64,000 nucleotides of DNA from Ottowia flava (GTDB taxonomy: Bacteria > Pseudomonadota > Gammaproteobacteria > Burkholderiales > Burkholderiaceae_C). Below are positions 43,356 through 51,593 of this stretch, one piece after another (the stretch's first letter is position 1; the number at the start of each line of letters is the position of its first letter). Made by a program: the position numbers and the translations under genes. Under the pieces are notes generated by a model. The model did not search any database, was not told where the DNA came from, and worked only from the letters and a program-made list of their open reading frames with translations. Location: contig NZ_JBHUEJ010000019.1 of assembly GCF_042680565.1 (NCBI RefSeq), positions 248,001 through 312,000 of the forward strand, given 5' to 3'.

Positions 43356-44558
43356 ATGAACTGGTTTCTCGATGCGCCGATGCTGAACGCCACGGTGGAC
43401 TGGCTGGCCGGCGGCCTGCTGGATCTGGCCTGGTGGCAAGTGCTGCTGATCGGCCTGGTGGCCACGCACATCACGATCGTCAGCGTCACGCTGTACCTGC
43501 ACCGGCATTCAGCGCACCGCGCACTAGATCTGCACCCGGTGCTGCAGCATTTCTTCCGTTTCTGGTTGTGGATGACAACCGGCATGACAACCAAGGCGTG
43601 GACCGCCATCCACCGCAAGCACCACGCCAAGTGCGAGCAGGCCGAAGACCCGCACAGCCCGCAGATCCACGGCATCCGCAAGGTGTTCTGGCAGGGCGCG
43701 GAGCTGTACCGCGCCGAGGCCGCCAACGCCGAGACGATGTCGCGTTACGGTCACGGCACGCCCAACGACTGGGTCGAGCGCCACCTGTACAGCCGCTACT
43801 CGGCGCTTGGGGTCAGCCTCATGCTGATCATCGACGTGGCGCTGTTTGGCGCCTTGGGTGCGGCGCTGTGGGCGATGCAGATGGTCTGGATCCCGTTTTG
43901 GGCGGCCGGTGTCGTCAACGGCATGGGGCACTACTGGGGTTACCGCAATTTCGAAGCGCAGGACGCATCCACCAACCTGACGCCCTGGGGCATCGTGATC
44001 GGCGGCGAGGAGTTGCACAACAACCACCATACGTACCCGACCTCGGCCAAGTTCTCGGTCAAGCCGTACGAATTCGACATCGGCTGGTTCTACATCAGCC
44101 TGTTGAGCAAGCTGGGCCTGGCCAAGGCCAAGAAGATCCCGCCTCGCCTGGCCTATGGCGAGATGCGCCCGGTGGCCGACGAGAAGACGCTGGAAGCGCT
44201 GATCGCCCACCGCTACGAGGTGATGGCCGGCTACGCCCGCCACATGCGTGCCGTGCTCGCGCAGCAGACCCAGTCGGCCAGCCCCAGCCGCGCCCTGCAG
44301 GCCGCGCGCCGCTGGCTGCACCGCGACACCGACAAGGTGCCCGCCACCGCCGCTCCGCAACTGGCCGAAGCCCGCGCCGCCTACCCGGTGCTGGACCAGA
44401 TGGTCACCATGCGCGAAGAGCTGCGCCAACTGTGGCTGAACACCGGCCGTACGCGCGAACAGCTGGTCGCCGATTTGCAGGCCTGGTGCCATCGCGCTGA
44501 AGCCAGCGGCATCGCCGCGCTGCGCGAGTTTTCGCTGAAGTTGCGGGCGATGGCGTAA
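43356..44558 (+). CDS. Membrane-bound fatty acid (acyl-CoA/acyl-lipid) desaturase
   Basis: This is a 400-residue integral membrane diiron desaturase. The three histidine boxes are HRHSAH at 49-54, HRKHH near 86-90, and HNNHH at 221-225. Hydrophobic pairs lie around 22-45 and 150-190. It is of the delta-9 acyl-CoA desaturase type that makes monounsaturated fatty acids using oxygen. The last 130 residues are a helical, charged extension often seen in proteobacterial members. The 287-bp gap upstream (43069-43355), divergent from the radical SAM gene, shows a TACAAT -10-like element at 43239 but no convincing -35, and nothing else I can support. Confidence 0.92.
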   Translation: MNWFLDAPMLNATVDWLAGGLLDLAWWQVLLIGLVATHITIVSVTLYLHRHSAHRALDLHPVLQHFFRFWLWMTTGMTTKAWTAIHRKHHAKCEQAEDPHSPQIHGIRKVFWQGAELYRAEAANAETMSRYGHGTPNDWVERHLYSRYSALGVSLMLIIDVALFGALGAALWAMQMVWIPFWAAGVVNGMGHYWGYRNFEAQDASTNLTPWGIVIGGEELHNNHHTYPTSAKFSVKPYEFDIGWFYISLLSKLGLAKAKKIPPRLAYGEMRPVADEKTLEALIAHRYEVMAGYARHMRAVLAQQTQSASPSRALQAARRWLHRDTDKVPATAAPQLAEARAAYPVLDQMVTMREELRQLWLNTGRTREQLVADLQAWCHRAEASGIAALREFSLKLRAMA

Positions 44559-44618
44559 GACGCCAGCGCCAGGAGGCGGCCGGCGCCGCTCCTGGCAAAA
44601 CCTTCGGTGTCCACGACA

Positions 44619-44641
44619 AGCCGCCCGCGAGGCGGCTTTTT
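44619..44641 (+). terminator. Rho-independent terminator after desaturase
   Basis: A 7-bp stem (AGCCGCC with GGCGGCT) has a 5-base loop and is followed by TTTTT. It sits between the convergent desaturase and yigZ genes. Confidence 0.8.
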
Positions 44642-44700
44642 CTCGCCGGTGTGCATTGCGCTATCGGGCTGGACTCAGGCGACGCCGGCGCTGCTCGCTT

Positions 44701-45291
44701 TCACTCCGCTGCTGGCAGCACCACCAAACCGCCGTGGCATTGCGCCGAAAGCGCCTGCAGCCACCCGTCCGCTTCCGCCAACGGCAAGCGCACTCGCCAG
44801 TGCACGCGTTCCCCGTGTTGCACGTCCAGCAACTGCACGCCGTCTGCCAGCGCGCGGCGCACCAGGCCTTCGTGCACGTAGTCGCAGGCAAAGCGCAGCT
44901 CGGTCAGCGCCACAGCTTCTTGCTTCTCGGCCGTCAGCAAAGCCTGCGCGACCGCGTCGGTGTAGGCACGCACCAGGCCGCCCGCGCCCAGCTTCACGCC
45001 GCCGAAATAGCGCACCACGGTGGCCAGCACCTGGTGCAGGTTGTGGTGGCGCAGCACTTCGAGCATCGGCCGCCCGGCCGTGCCGGAGGGCTCGCCGTCG
45101 TCCGCCGCGGCCGACTGGCCGCCCGCCATCAGCGCCCAACACACGTGGTTGGCCTTGGGGTGTTCGGCGCGCAAGCCGGCGACGATGCGCGCGGCCTCGT
45201 CGCGGCTGTGCACCGCTTGCACGCAGCCGATGAAGCGGCTTTTCTTGAGGATCAGCTCGCTGTGGCAGGGCGCGAGCAGGGTGTAGGGCAT
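44701..45291 (-). CDS. YigZ/IMPACT family protein
   Basis: This 196-residue protein is of the YigZ (UPF0029/IMPACT) family. The N-terminal domain contains KKSRFIGCVQ, HVCWAL, DDGEPSGTAGRPML and VVRYFGGVKLGAGGLVRAY, the family signature. The C-terminal DUF1949-like domain is shorter. In eukaryotes IMPACT inhibits Gcn2; the bacterial function is not settled, with nucleic-acid binding suggested by fold. The gene follows leuB on the same strand after about 57 bp that include a GC-rich inverted repeat (GCGCCAGC with GCTGGCGC). Confidence 0.9.
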   Translation of the reverse strand: MPYTLLAPCHSELILKKSRFIGCVQAVHSRDEAARIVAGLRAEHPKANHVCWALMAGGQSAAADDGEPSGTAGRPMLEVLRHHNLHQVLATVVRYFGGVKLGAGGLVRAYTDAVAQALLTAEKQEAVALTELRFACDYVHEGLVRRALADGVQLLDVQHGERVHWRVRLPLAEADGWLQALSAQCHGGLVVLPAAE

Positions 45292-45348
45292 CGGGGTGAC
45301 AGCGCCAGCCGGGCCGTGCCGCGCTGGCGCAGGAGAGGGCTCGGCGCC

Positions 45349-46419
45349 TTACTTCAGCGCCTTGACCACCGCATCACCCATCTCGCGCGTGCCGACCTTG
45401 GTCGTGCCTTCGCTGTAGATGTCGGGCGTGCGCAGGCCTTGGGCCAGCACGGCTTTGACGGCGGTTTCAATGCGGTCGGCGGCTTCGGGCTGGCCGAGGC
45501 TGAAGCGCAGCATCATCGCGGCGCTGAGGATGGTGGCCAGCGGGTTGGCCACGCCCTTGCCGGCGATGTCGGGTGCGCTGCCGTGGCTGGGTTCGTACAG
45601 GCCTTGCTTCTTGTCGTTCAGGCTGGCGCTGGGCAGCATGCCGATGGAGCCGGTCAGCATCGATGCCTCGTCGCTCAGGATGTCGCCGAACATGTTGCCG
45701 GTGACGATCACGTCAAACGCCTTGGGCGCCTTGACCAGTTGCATGGCGGCGTTGTCGACGTACATGTGGTCCAGCGCGACGTCCGGGTAGTCCTTGTGCA
45801 CCTCGGTCACCACGTCTTTCCAGAACTGGAAGGTCTCCAGCACGTTGGCCTTGTCGACGCTGGTCACCTTCTTGTTGCGCTTGCGCGCGGCTTCAAAGGC
45901 GACGCGGGCGATACGCTCGATCTCCGGCTTGGAATAGCGCATGGTGTCGAAGGCTTCCTCGGTGCCCGGGAAGTGGCCGTCCGTGGCCGTGCGCTTGCCG
46001 CGCGGCTGGCCGAAGTAGATGTCGCCCGTCAGCTCGCGGATGATGAGGATGTCCAGGCCGGCCACCAACTCGGGCTTCAGGCTGGAGGCACTCACCAGCT
46101 GTTCATAGCAAATCGCCGGGCGGAAGTTGGCGAACAGGCCCAGCGCCTTGCGCAGGCCCAGGATGGCCTGCTCGGGCCGCAGCGGGCGGTCCAGCGTGTC
46201 GTACTTCCAATCGCCCACCGCGCCAAACAGGATGGCGTCGGCCGACTTGGCCAAGTTCAACGTGGCTTCCGGCAGCGGATGGCCCGACGCCTCGTACGCC
46301 GCACCGCCGACCGGCGCCGTTTCCATTTCGAACTTCAGGCCCAGCGCGTTCAGCACCTTGACGGCTTCCGCCGTGATTTCCGGACCGATCCCGTCGCCGG
46401 GAAGAATGGCGATCTTCAT
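45349..46419 (-). CDS. leuB: 3-isopropylmalate dehydrogenase
   Basis: LeuB oxidatively decarboxylates 3-isopropylmalate with NAD+ in leucine synthesis. The 356-residue protein begins MKIAILPGDGIGPEI. Substrate Arg residues lie in RPEQAILGLRKALGLFANFRP, the Tyr in RYSKPEIERIARVAFE, Lys in SVDKANVL, and metal-binding Asp in DMFGDILSDEAS; GSAPDIAGKGVANPLATIL is the NAD-binding stretch. It is the last gene of the leuC-leuD-leuB set and is separated from leuD by a repeat and a hairpin cluster. Confidence 0.97.
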   Translation of the reverse strand: MKIAILPGDGIGPEITAEAVKVLNALGLKFEMETAPVGGAAYEASGHPLPEATLNLAKSADAILFGAVGDWKYDTLDRPLRPEQAILGLRKALGLFANFRPAICYEQLVSASSLKPELVAGLDILIIRELTGDIYFGQPRGKRTATDGHFPGTEEAFDTMRYSKPEIERIARVAFEAARKRNKKVTSVDKANVLETFQFWKDVVTEVHKDYPDVALDHMYVDNAAMQLVKAPKAFDVIVTGNMFGDILSDEASMLTGSIGMLPSASLNDKKQGLYEPSHGSAPDIAGKGVANPLATILSAAMMLRFSLGQPEAADRIETAVKAVLAQGLRTPDIYSEGTTKVGTREMGDAVVKALK

Positions 46420-46429
46420 GGTATTTTGC

Positions 46430-46492
46430 TTCTCTTTTAATAGCTGCCCGCGCAGATTGCAGTAGCGCTAGAGCCTGATTTGATTAAAAAAC
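46430..46492 (+). repeat. Dispersed repeat, copy 16
   Basis: It reads AATAGCTGCCCGCGCAG, then AGTAGCGCTAGAG, then GATTTGA. It lies between leuD and leuB, just upstream of the leuB start. Confidence 0.9.
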
Positions 46493-46567
46493 GGGGATTT
46501 GGCCCACCAAGCTTACCGCAGGCAAGCGGTGCCGCCCGTGGCACCCACGCCCCCACCAGCGAACGCC

Positions 46568-46644
46568 GTCGCCGCACCCGCGGCGGCGACCGGCGTTGTC
46601 CCCCTTCCCGCGAAGCGAGAGAAGGGGGAAGCCGCGTCAGCGGC
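46568..46644. repeat. Cluster of three hairpins between leuD and leuB
   Basis: There are three inverted repeats in a row: GTCGCCGC with GCGGCGAC, CCCCCTTC with GAAGGGGG around a 13-base loop, and GCCGC-GTCA-GCGGC. They begin 12 bp after the leuD stop. The middle hairpin resembles a second intergenic repeat type seen in related genomes (recollection only). They may protect or terminate leuD mRNA. Confidence 0.6.
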
Positions 46645-46655
46645 TCAGGGGGATG

Positions 46656-47300
46656 TCACACCGTATGCGCCAGCCAGGGCTTGGTTGCCAGCCGGTTGGC
46701 TTCAAAGGCCTTGATCTTGTCCTGCTGGCGCAGGGTCAGGCCGATGTCGTCAAAGCCGTTCAGCAGGCAGTACTTGCGGAAGGGTTGGACGTCGAAGGGG
46801 ATCTCGCTGCCGTCGCCCTTGACGATGACCTGACGCTCCAGATCAACGGTGAGCTCGTAGCCGGGGAAGGCGGCGACTTCGTCAAACAGCTTGGCGATCG
46901 TGGCCTCGGGCAGCACGATCGGCAGCACGCCGTTCTTGAAGCAGTTGTTGAAGAAGATGTCGGCAAAGCTGGGCGCCAGGATGGCGCGAAAGCCGTACTG
47001 CTGCAGCGCCCAGGGGGCGTGCTCGCGGCTGGAGCCGCAGCCGAAATTCTTGCGCGCGATCAGCACGCTGGCGCCGGCGTAGCGCGACTGGTTCAGCACG
47101 AAGTCGGGGTTCGGCTTGCGGCTGGCCGGGTCCATGCCCGGTTCGCCCTTGTCCAGGTAGCGCCATTCGTCGAACAGGTTGGGGCCAAAGCCCGTCTTCT
47201 TGATCGACTTGAGAAATTGCTTTGGGATGATGGCGTCGGTGTCGACGTTCTCGCGGTCCATGGGGGCCACAAGGCCCTGGTGTACGGTGAATTTTTCCAT
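46656..47300 (-). CDS. leuD: 3-isopropylmalate dehydratase small subunit
   Basis: LeuD is the swivelling domain subunit of isopropylmalate isomerase, working with LeuC to convert 2- to 3-isopropylmalate. The 214-residue protein shows MEKFTVHQGLVAPMDRENVDTDAIIPKQFL-type family features (outlined here by MDRENVDTD and IIPKQFL), NFGCGSSREHAPWAL with the conserved substrate-binding Ser/Arg near 90, and ILAPSFADIF. Length fits the family. It lies downstream of a small lipoprotein gene and leuC on the same strand. Confidence 0.97.
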   Translation of the reverse strand: MEKFTVHQGLVAPMDRENVDTDAIIPKQFLKSIKKTGFGPNLFDEWRYLDKGEPGMDPASRKPNPDFVLNQSRYAGASVLIARKNFGCGSSREHAPWALQQYGFRAILAPSFADIFFNNCFKNGVLPIVLPEATIAKLFDEVAAFPGYELTVDLERQVIVKGDGSEIPFDVQPFRKYCLLNGFDDIGLTLRQQDKIKAFEANRLATKPWLAHTV

Positions 47301-47356
47301 GTTGATTCCGTTCCGCCATCACCCGGGCACCCCTTGCGGGGGCGCCCTCAGATGGC

Positions 47357-47551
47357 TTATTTGCCTACTTCCTTAACCTTTTCGCCGGCTTTTTCGATGC
47401 CTTGGCCAGCCTTGTCGAGGCCCGTGCCGACGGCGTTGGTCACGGTGCCGGCGTTTTCCTTGGTGTCCTTCTTGGCGCCTTGCCAGGTACTGCCGCAGCC
47501 GCCCAGGGCGAGTGCAGCAGTGACGAACAGCAGGGGAAGAATGCGTTGCAT
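47357..47551 (-). CDS. Entericidin-like small lipoprotein
   Basis: This is a 64-residue lipoprotein precursor. The signal peptide MQRILPLLFVTAALAL ends in lipobox LGGC with Cys19, and the mature part is a 45-residue Gly/Lys/Glu-rich amphipathic stretch (KDTKENAGTVTNAVG, EKAGEKVKEVGK). The pattern fits the entericidin EcnA/EcnB family, small antidote/toxin-like lipoproteins, although Burkholderiales members inside leucine operons have no tested role. It lies between leuC and leuD with 66-bp and 56-bp gaps. Confidence 0.8.
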   Translation of the reverse strand: MQRILPLLFVTAALALGGCGSTWQGAKKDTKENAGTVTNAVGTGLDKAGQGIEKAGEKVKEVGK

Positions 47552-47617
47552 GTGAAGCTCCTTGTAAAAAATAGTACTCAGGACTTCAGCGTAGCAAATT
47601 CCCCGGCCGCCCGTCCG

Positions 47618-49072
47618 TCAGACAAAACGCCGAACGTCGACGAAGTGCCCGTGCACGGCTGCCGCGGCGGCCATGGCCGGACTGACCAGGTGCGTGCGGC
47701 CACCGTTGCCCTGGCGGCCTTCGAAGTTGCGGTTGCTGGTGCTGGCGCAGCGCTCGCCCGGCTCCAGTCGGTCGGCGTTCATGGCCAGGCACATGCTGCA
47801 ACCCGGTTCGCGCCATTCAAAGCCGGCGGCGGTGAAGATCTTGTCCAGGCCTTCGGCCTCGGCCTGCTGCTTGACCAGGCCCGAGCCCGGCACCACCAGC
47901 GCCTGCTTGACGTTGCCGGCCACCTTCTGGCCCAGCTTCTTGACCACGGCGGCGGCTTCGCGCATGTCTTCGATGCGGCTGTTGGTGCAGCTGCCGATGA
48001 AGACCTTGTCCACGCGGATGTCGGCCAGCGCCTTGTTGGGTTCCAGACCCATGTAGGTCAGCGCGCGCTCGATGGCGCCGCGCTTGTTGGCGTCTTTTTC
48101 CTTGTCGGGGTCGGGCACGCGGCCGTCAATGCCCAGCACCATCTCGGGGCTGGTGCCCCAGGTAACTTGCGGCAGGATCTCGGCGGCGTTCAGCTCGACC
48201 ACGGTGTCGAACTTGGCGCCTTCGTCCGAATGCAGGGTGCGCCAGTAGCCCACGGCCTGGTCCCATTCCGGGCCGCCAACAAACTTACCGGTGGCCGAAT
48301 CGGTGCCGGGCGACAGCAGGCGGCCTTTGACGTATTCGACGGTCTTGTCGTCCACCGCGACCAGACCGGCGCGCGCACCGGCTTCGATTGCCATGTTGCA
48401 CACCGTCATGCGGCCTTCCATGCTGAGCGCGCGGATCGCGTCGCCCGCAAATTCAATGGTGTAGCCGGTGCCGCCCGCCGTGCCGATCTTGCCGATGATG
48501 GCCAGCACGATGTCCTTGGCCGTCACGCCGGGCGCGGTTTGGCCGTTCACGCGGATCAGCATGTTCTTGGCCTTCTTGGCCAGCAGGGTTTGCGTGGCCA
48601 GCACATGCTCGACCTCGCTGGTGCCGATGCCGTGCGCCAGCGCGCCAAACGCGCCGTGCGTGCTGGTGTGGCTGTCGCCGCACACCACCGTCATGCCGGG
48701 CAGGGTGGCGCCGTTTTCAGGGCCGATCACGTGCACGATGCCCTGGCGCTTGTGCATGAAGGGGAAGAAGGCCGCCGCCCCGTTGGCGCGGATGTTGGCG
48801 TCCAGCGTGGTGATCTGCTCTTTGCTGATCGGGTCTTCAATGCCGTCGTAGCCGCGCTCCCAGCCGGTGGTGGGCGTGTTGTGGTCGGCGGTGGCGACCA
48901 CGCTGCTCACGCGCCAGACCTTGCGGCCGGCTTCGCGCAGGCCTTCAAACGCTTGCGGGCTGGTCACTTCGTGCACCAGGTGGCGGTCGATGTAGAGGAT
49001 GGCGGTGCCGTCCTCTTCGGTGTGGACGACGTGGTCGTCCCAAAGCTTGTCGTACAGCGTGCGTGCGGTCAT
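47618..49072 (-). CDS. leuC: 3-isopropylmalate dehydratase large subunit
   Basis: LeuC is the aconitase-like iron-sulfur subunit of isopropylmalate isomerase. The protein is 484 residues, slightly longer than usual. [4Fe-4S] ligands lie in FIGSCTNSR near 347 and GCSMCLAMN near 407-410. Other conserved segments are CGDSHTSTHGAFG near 129 and SNRNFEGRQGNGGRTHLVSP near the end. MTARTLYDKLWDDHVV is the standard N-terminus. A LysR regulator gene lies 45 bp upstream on the same strand. Confidence 0.97.
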   Translation of the reverse strand: MTARTLYDKLWDDHVVHTEEDGTAILYIDRHLVHEVTSPQAFEGLREAGRKVWRVSSVVATADHNTPTTGWERGYDGIEDPISKEQITTLDANIRANGAAAFFPFMHKRQGIVHVIGPENGATLPGMTVVCGDSHTSTHGAFGALAHGIGTSEVEHVLATQTLLAKKAKNMLIRVNGQTAPGVTAKDIVLAIIGKIGTAGGTGYTIEFAGDAIRALSMEGRMTVCNMAIEAGARAGLVAVDDKTVEYVKGRLLSPGTDSATGKFVGGPEWDQAVGYWRTLHSDEGAKFDTVVELNAAEILPQVTWGTSPEMVLGIDGRVPDPDKEKDANKRGAIERALTYMGLEPNKALADIRVDKVFIGSCTNSRIEDMREAAAVVKKLGQKVAGNVKQALVVPGSGLVKQQAEAEGLDKIFTAAGFEWREPGCSMCLAMNADRLEPGERCASTSNRNFEGRQGNGGRTHLVSPAMAAAAAVHGHFVDVRRFV

Positions 49073-49117
49073 GGTGTCGTGCTTCGTGGGAATGAAATCG
49101 AGGGTTGCGAAAAAAAC

Positions 49118-50077
49118 TCAGGCCGCGTGCGCCAGCGGCGGATCGGCCTGCAGGTGTTCATCGGCCTGCAGGTGGTCGACCAGCGCCCGCGCAGTCACGG
49201 GCAAGGTCTTGAAATCGCGCGCAATCAGGCGGATGTCGCGCCGCGCCCAGGCGTCGGTGAGGGGCACGGCGTGCAGGGCGCCGGCGGCGCGCATCAATTC
49301 AAACGCGCGCGCCGGCATCACGCCCACGCCCAGGCCGTTGTCGATCATGCGGCACATGGCGTCCAGCCCGGTCACGCGGATGCGCAGGCGAATCGCCCGC
49401 CCGGCCTGCGCCGCCGCCTGGTGCATGGCCAGCGCGATGGAGCTGCCAGCGTGCAGGCCGACGTGGTCAAAGTCCAGGCTTTCTGCGAATTCGATAGCTG
49501 GCTGCGCAGACAGGGCGTGGCCTGCAGGCACCACCAGCACCAAATCGTCGTGCCGGTACGGCAGCGACTGCAGCGCCGCGCCACCGGCCGCCAGCGCGCT
49601 GGCGTTGCAAATGCCCAGGTCGGCCGCGCCTTCCTGCACGGCGCGCACCACGTCGGCGGACAAGTGCTCTTCCAGGTCGATCTTGACCTGCGGGTGCGCG
49701 CGCACAAAGCTGCCCAAATCGTCCGGCAGAAACTGCACGATGGCCGAAATGCTGGCGTGCACGCGCACATGGCCGCGCACGCCGTCGGCGTATTCGCTCA
49801 GCTCGCTCTGCATTTTTTCCAGCCCATACAGCACGTTGCGTGCGTGGTGCAACAGGCTTTGACCGGCCGGCGTCAGGTCGACCCCGCGCGCATGGCGGTA
49901 GAGCAGGGGCGTGTCCAGCGCCGCTTCCAGGTCGGCCAGGCGCTTGCTGACGGCCGACGCGGCGATGAATTCCCGCTCGGCCGCCTTGCCGATGCTGCCG
50001 GCCTCGCACACGGCCACGAACAGCTGCAAGCTGGTCAGGTCGATGCGGCGGGCAAAGCTGCGTTCGGTGAGTTTCAT
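49118..50077 (-). CDS. LysR-family transcriptional regulator upstream of leuC
   Basis: This 319-residue LysR regulator has its DNA-binding domain at about 10-70 (LTSLQLFVAVCEAGSIGKAA, ASAVSKRLADLEAALDTPLL). The effector domain follows with VRVHASISAIVQFLPDDLG. It precedes leuC on the same strand, so it may be cotranscribed with the leucine genes, a common order in Burkholderiales; a role in controlling them is plausible but unproven. The ATG at 50077 is chosen over a longer frame. Residues about 187-197 (ALSAQPAIEF) coincide with half a dispersed repeat. Confidence 0.88.
   Translation of the reverse strand: MKLTERSFARRIDLTSLQLFVAVCEAGSIGKAAEREFIAASAVSKRLADLEAALDTPLLYRHARGVDLTPAGQSLLHHARNVLYGLEKMQSELSEYADGVRGHVRVHASISAIVQFLPDDLGSFVRAHPQVKIDLEEHLSADVVRAVQEGAADLGICNASALAAGGAALQSLPYRHDDLVLVVPAGHALSAQPAIEFAESLDFDHVGLHAGSSIALAMHQAAAQAGRAIRLRIRVTGLDAMCRMIDNGLGVGVMPARAFELMRAAGALHAVPLTDAWARRDIRLIARDFKTLPVTARALVDHLQADEHLQADPPLAHAA
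49486..49516 (+). repeat. Half dispersed repeat inside a LysR gene, copy 17
   Basis: The sequence TCGATAGCTGGCTGCGCAG matches the left half of the element. The right half is absent. It is in frame in the LysR gene. Confidence 0.6.
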
Positions 50078-50259
50078 AGTGGGCGGGTTGTGGCTTCTTG
50101 CTTCAAGAAGGCTTTTTGCCATTCTCTCAGCAAAACCAAGTCAGGGCATCGCGAATGGCGATGGGTAGATGGCGCAGACGGAATGTCTGCCGGCCGGAGC
50201 GAGCGGGCAAGCGGTCAGCGCGGGCCGACCGCGCGCGGTGGGCGTAGCGGCACAAATCC

Positions 50260-50322
50260 AGTCAAATCGGTCTCTGGCCCTACAACCACCTGCGCAACCA
50301 GCTTCTCTTTGTATAGCAAGCA
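50260..50322 (-). repeat. Dispersed repeat, copy 18
   Basis: On the minus strand it reads AAGCTGGTTGCGCAG, then TTGTAGGGCCAGAG, then CGATTTGA. It lies in the 791-bp gene-free stretch 50078-50868. Confidence 0.9.
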
Positions 50323-50354
50323 GCGCCTTCATCCCACCTGCTTCGCTGCCCGCC

Positions 50355-50634
50355 CGACTTGTCCCCGCGTCCTGTGGGCTGAGCTGTGGAAGGCCTTCTG
50401 GACAACCCTGGCATCCCGCGCCCCGCTTGGCTTGGCGGGCGGTGCCTCTTGTTTGGGCAGTGGGCTGTTGGCGTCGATTTGACCTGTTTGTACCCGGATG
50501 ATTTGACGGGCTCTGCACAAGGCGCCGACTTGTACCCGCGCGTTGTGGGCGGACTTGTTGAAAAGCGTGGGGGCAAGTGCCGAAAGCCGCGCCGGCATTG
50601 GGCTGGCGGGGCGTGCCTATTCTTTGGGCAGCGC
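50355..50634. repeat. Two diverged copies of a ~109-bp unit
   Basis: The unit at 50355-50463 is repeated at 50526-50634. Shared landmarks are CGACTTGT-CCCGCG, TGTGGGC, TTGG-CTTGGCGGGC or TTGGGCTGGCGGGG, GTGCCT-TT-TTTGGGCAG. Between landmarks the copies differ by substitutions and small indels. I see no open frame I would trust. The rest of the gene-free stretch 50078-50868 holds dispersed repeats but no other feature I can name. Confidence 0.6.
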
Positions 50635-50767
50635 GCGGGGCCGCGCCGCATCAGGTATGGTGTCGGCCCGAAGCCGCGCGCCGATGGCGTTCGCGTCGCC
50701 GCACCCCGCACCGGCCACGCGCTGCGGCGATCAAGTGCCAGCGCACCTGCGCAAGCCGCGTAGCCTG

Positions 50768-50814
50768 CTCTTGAATCGGTAGCTGCCCGAGCAATGTCCT
50801 CTGGGGCCAACGCC
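50768..50814 (+). repeat. Dispersed repeat, copy 19 (degenerate)
   Basis: The sequence TCGGTAGCTGCCCGAGCA is followed by CTCTGGGGCC. It lies about 55 bp upstream of a methyltransferase start. Confidence 0.6.
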
Positions 50815-50868
50815 CAGTTCCCTGCCCAAAGTGGGTCGCTGCTGCCCACCCGCTTTCACGGACCGACC

Positions 50869-51477
50869 ATGCAATCCGCCTCCGCCGACATCTTTGACGC
50901 CGCGTACTACGAACGCTTCTATTTCGACAAGAAGACCAGCGTGGTCGACCCCGCGCACATGGACCGGCTGGGCGCGTTCGTCGCCGCCTACCTGCAGTAC
51001 CTGCGCGTGCCGGTGCGGCGCGTGCTGGACGTGGGCTGCGGCATCGGTCTGTGGCAAGGACTGATCGCGCGGCACTTTCCGGATGCCAGCTACCATGGCG
51101 TGGAACTCAGCGCGTATTTGTGCGAGCGCTTCGGGTGGCAGCAGGCGTCCGTCGTCGACTACGCCGCGGACGAGCCGTTCGACCTGGTCATCTGCCAGGG
51201 CGTGTTGCCCTACCTCAGCCCGCCCGATCTGCGGCGAGCGCTGGCCAACCTGGGCCGGCTGAGCCGCGGCGCACTGTACGTCGAAGCAGTGGCGCGCGAA
51301 GACTACGAACGCGACGTGATCGACGAAGAGTTGACCGACGCGCGCCTCTTTCGCCACCGCGCCGAGCTGTACCGGCGCGGCCTGCGCCCGCACTTCCACG
51401 AACTGGGCGGCGGCCTGTGGCTGAGCCGCAGCGCCGAGGTGCCGCTGTTTAAGCTGGAGCACTTGGGCGGGCGTTAA
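50869..51477 (+). CDS. Class I SAM-dependent methyltransferase
   Basis: This is a 202-residue methyltransferase. MQSASADIFDAAYYERFYFD is followed by motif I VLDVGCGIGLWQ near residue 52, YHGVELSAYLC (motif II) and VICQGVLPYL (motif IV). Downstream it has a charged helix (REDYERDVIDEELTD) and an LYRRGLRPHFHELG segment. It was not recognised as a specific enzyme; the size and motifs fit small-molecule methyltransferases. The ATG at 50869 is chosen over a longer frame that starts in a repeat. It stands alone, with repeats upstream and decayed DNA downstream. Confidence 0.8.
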   Translation: MQSASADIFDAAYYERFYFDKKTSVVDPAHMDRLGAFVAAYLQYLRVPVRRVLDVGCGIGLWQGLIARHFPDASYHGVELSAYLCERFGWQQASVVDYAADEPFDLVICQGVLPYLSPPDLRRALANLGRLSRGALYVEAVAREDYERDVIDEELTDARLFRHRAELYRRGLRPHFHELGGGLWLSRSAEVPLFKLEHLGGR

Positions 51478-51593
51478 CTGCGGCACTGCGCGATGGGCGA
51501 TTTGGCGGGCCGAGCCCACACGCGGCATCCGCTGTCTGATGCCATGGCGCGTGACAACCTGTGTCAAATTGAATGGATGCAAAGGCCACCGAT

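Noticed and set aside
47402..50482. Plus-strand open frame of about 1000 codons across leuC, the entericidin-like gene and the LysR gene
   Set aside because: It runs antisense to well-supported leucine genes and has low-complexity composition; a shadow.
50355..50634. Tandem units considered as a CRISPR array
   Set aside because: Only two copies, too long and too diverged, with no palindromic repeat and no cas genes nearby.
50280..50849. Minus-strand open frame over the tandem 109-bp units, giving a peptide with an internal repeat
   Set aside because: The internal peptide repeat simply follows the DNA repeat; composition is Pro/Arg/Ser-rich and the frame overlaps dispersed repeats, so coding is unlikely.
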